Shown here: positions 63,836-64,000 of the stretch, piece by piece
How positions within the stretch are numbered: position 1 is the stretch's first letter
Layout of the letters: every line of letters starts with the position of its first letter
Assembly (NCBI GenBank): GCA_022494885.1
Contig: JAGVSM010004897.1
Location: 1 to 64,000 of the forward strand
Length of the DNA: 64,000 bases
Origin: Micrasema longulum
Taxonomy: Eukaryota; Arthropoda; Insecta; Trichoptera; Brachycentridae
Reading direction: 5' to 3'
Program-made: the position numbers and the translations under genes
The notes under the pieces: generated by a model
What the model was told of the DNA's origin: nothing
Seen by the model: only the letters and a program-made list of their open reading frames with translations
The model's database searches: none

Positions 63836-64000
63836 GTTTTTATTTTTATATGTTTATATTTGTAAAAATAAAATAAAGTGTTCAGTAGACTCAAATCAGT
63901 GTTTGATTTCAAATTATAAGTTTAAATATGGAGTTCTACAAAATAAACACCAAATCAATCTACACATTAATAATATGTATGATTTTTATTTAGAAACTTT

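Larger units (their letters stand above)
62992..63961. mobile_element. Inverted-repeat element carrying two hammerhead-like motifs
   Basis: Arms 62992-63176 and 63740-63926 are inverted copies (about 186 bp) around a 563-bp centre. A short tail runs to 63961. ACACATTAATAAT occurs exactly at 62979-62991 and 63962-63974, a possible 13-bp target duplication. Each arm holds a hammerhead-like motif. There is no protein frame. It resembles a non-autonomous Penelope-like or retrozyme-like unit; that assignment is inference. Confidence 0.7.

Overview
The window is AT-rich (roughly 70 percent by eye) eukaryotic nuclear DNA, almost certainly from an insect or close arthropod relative. It has spliced-gene architecture, a TATA plus CAGT-type initiator promoter, many decayed non-LTR retrotransposons, Tc1/mariner and hAT traces, and tRNA-derived SINEs. 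I cannot name the species. There are no operons, rRNA genes, functional tRNA genes or CRISPR arrays.

Only one host gene is supported: the first coding exon of a small secreted protein at 8546-8693 on the minus strand. It has a 5' leader, a start site near 8782 and a TATA box near 8806-8815. It sits in the most GC-rich few hundred bases. The exon ends at a consensus GT splice donor, and I found no later exon in the 8.5 kb downstream, so the rest probably lies beyond position 1. The N-terminal sequence resembles arthropod single-domain von Willebrand type C (Vago-like) proteins.

The rest is a layered transposon landscape. LINE remnants fall into several groups: an RTE-like family (1295-2800, 52836-54240, 60276-60503, 61127-61864), an RNase H-bearing family (14480-15665, 37465-38925, 58733-59885), CR1/L2-like families (30960-31480, 32985-33790, 50525-51480, 60075-61010), a jockey/CR1-like family with an almost intact reverse transcriptase (55175-57495), and many C-terminal or 3'-tail fragments. 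Most 3' ends show a small hairpin followed by a simple-repeat tail. The L2-like tail is also carried by short elements built of repeated CATGCGC units. SINEs lie at 830, 3794, 5626, 53339 and 61396. DNA elements include a Tc1-like transposase (26045-27705), two hAT-type MITEs with 8-bp target duplications, a PIF-like hairpin MITE (4857), a mariner-type MITE (62076), a possible Helitron 3' end (25813) and a 2.5-kb foldback palindrome (47451-49961).

A high-copy family of about 380-bp units (called M here) occurs in more than ten places, often inverted or interrupted.

The most unusual signal is a set of short motifs with hammerhead-ribozyme architecture at 20811-20854, 25967-26009, 42184-42226 and, as an inverted pair, 63081-63123 and 63793-63835. 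They share a stem I, a CUGANGA-like core, stem II, GAAA, a palindromic stem III and a GUH cleavage site. Hammerheads of this kind are known from Penelope-like elements, but no Penelope reverse transcriptase is visible here, so they look like non-autonomous carriers. Several nested insertions come with empty-site comparators inside the same window, which lets insertion order and target duplications be read directly.
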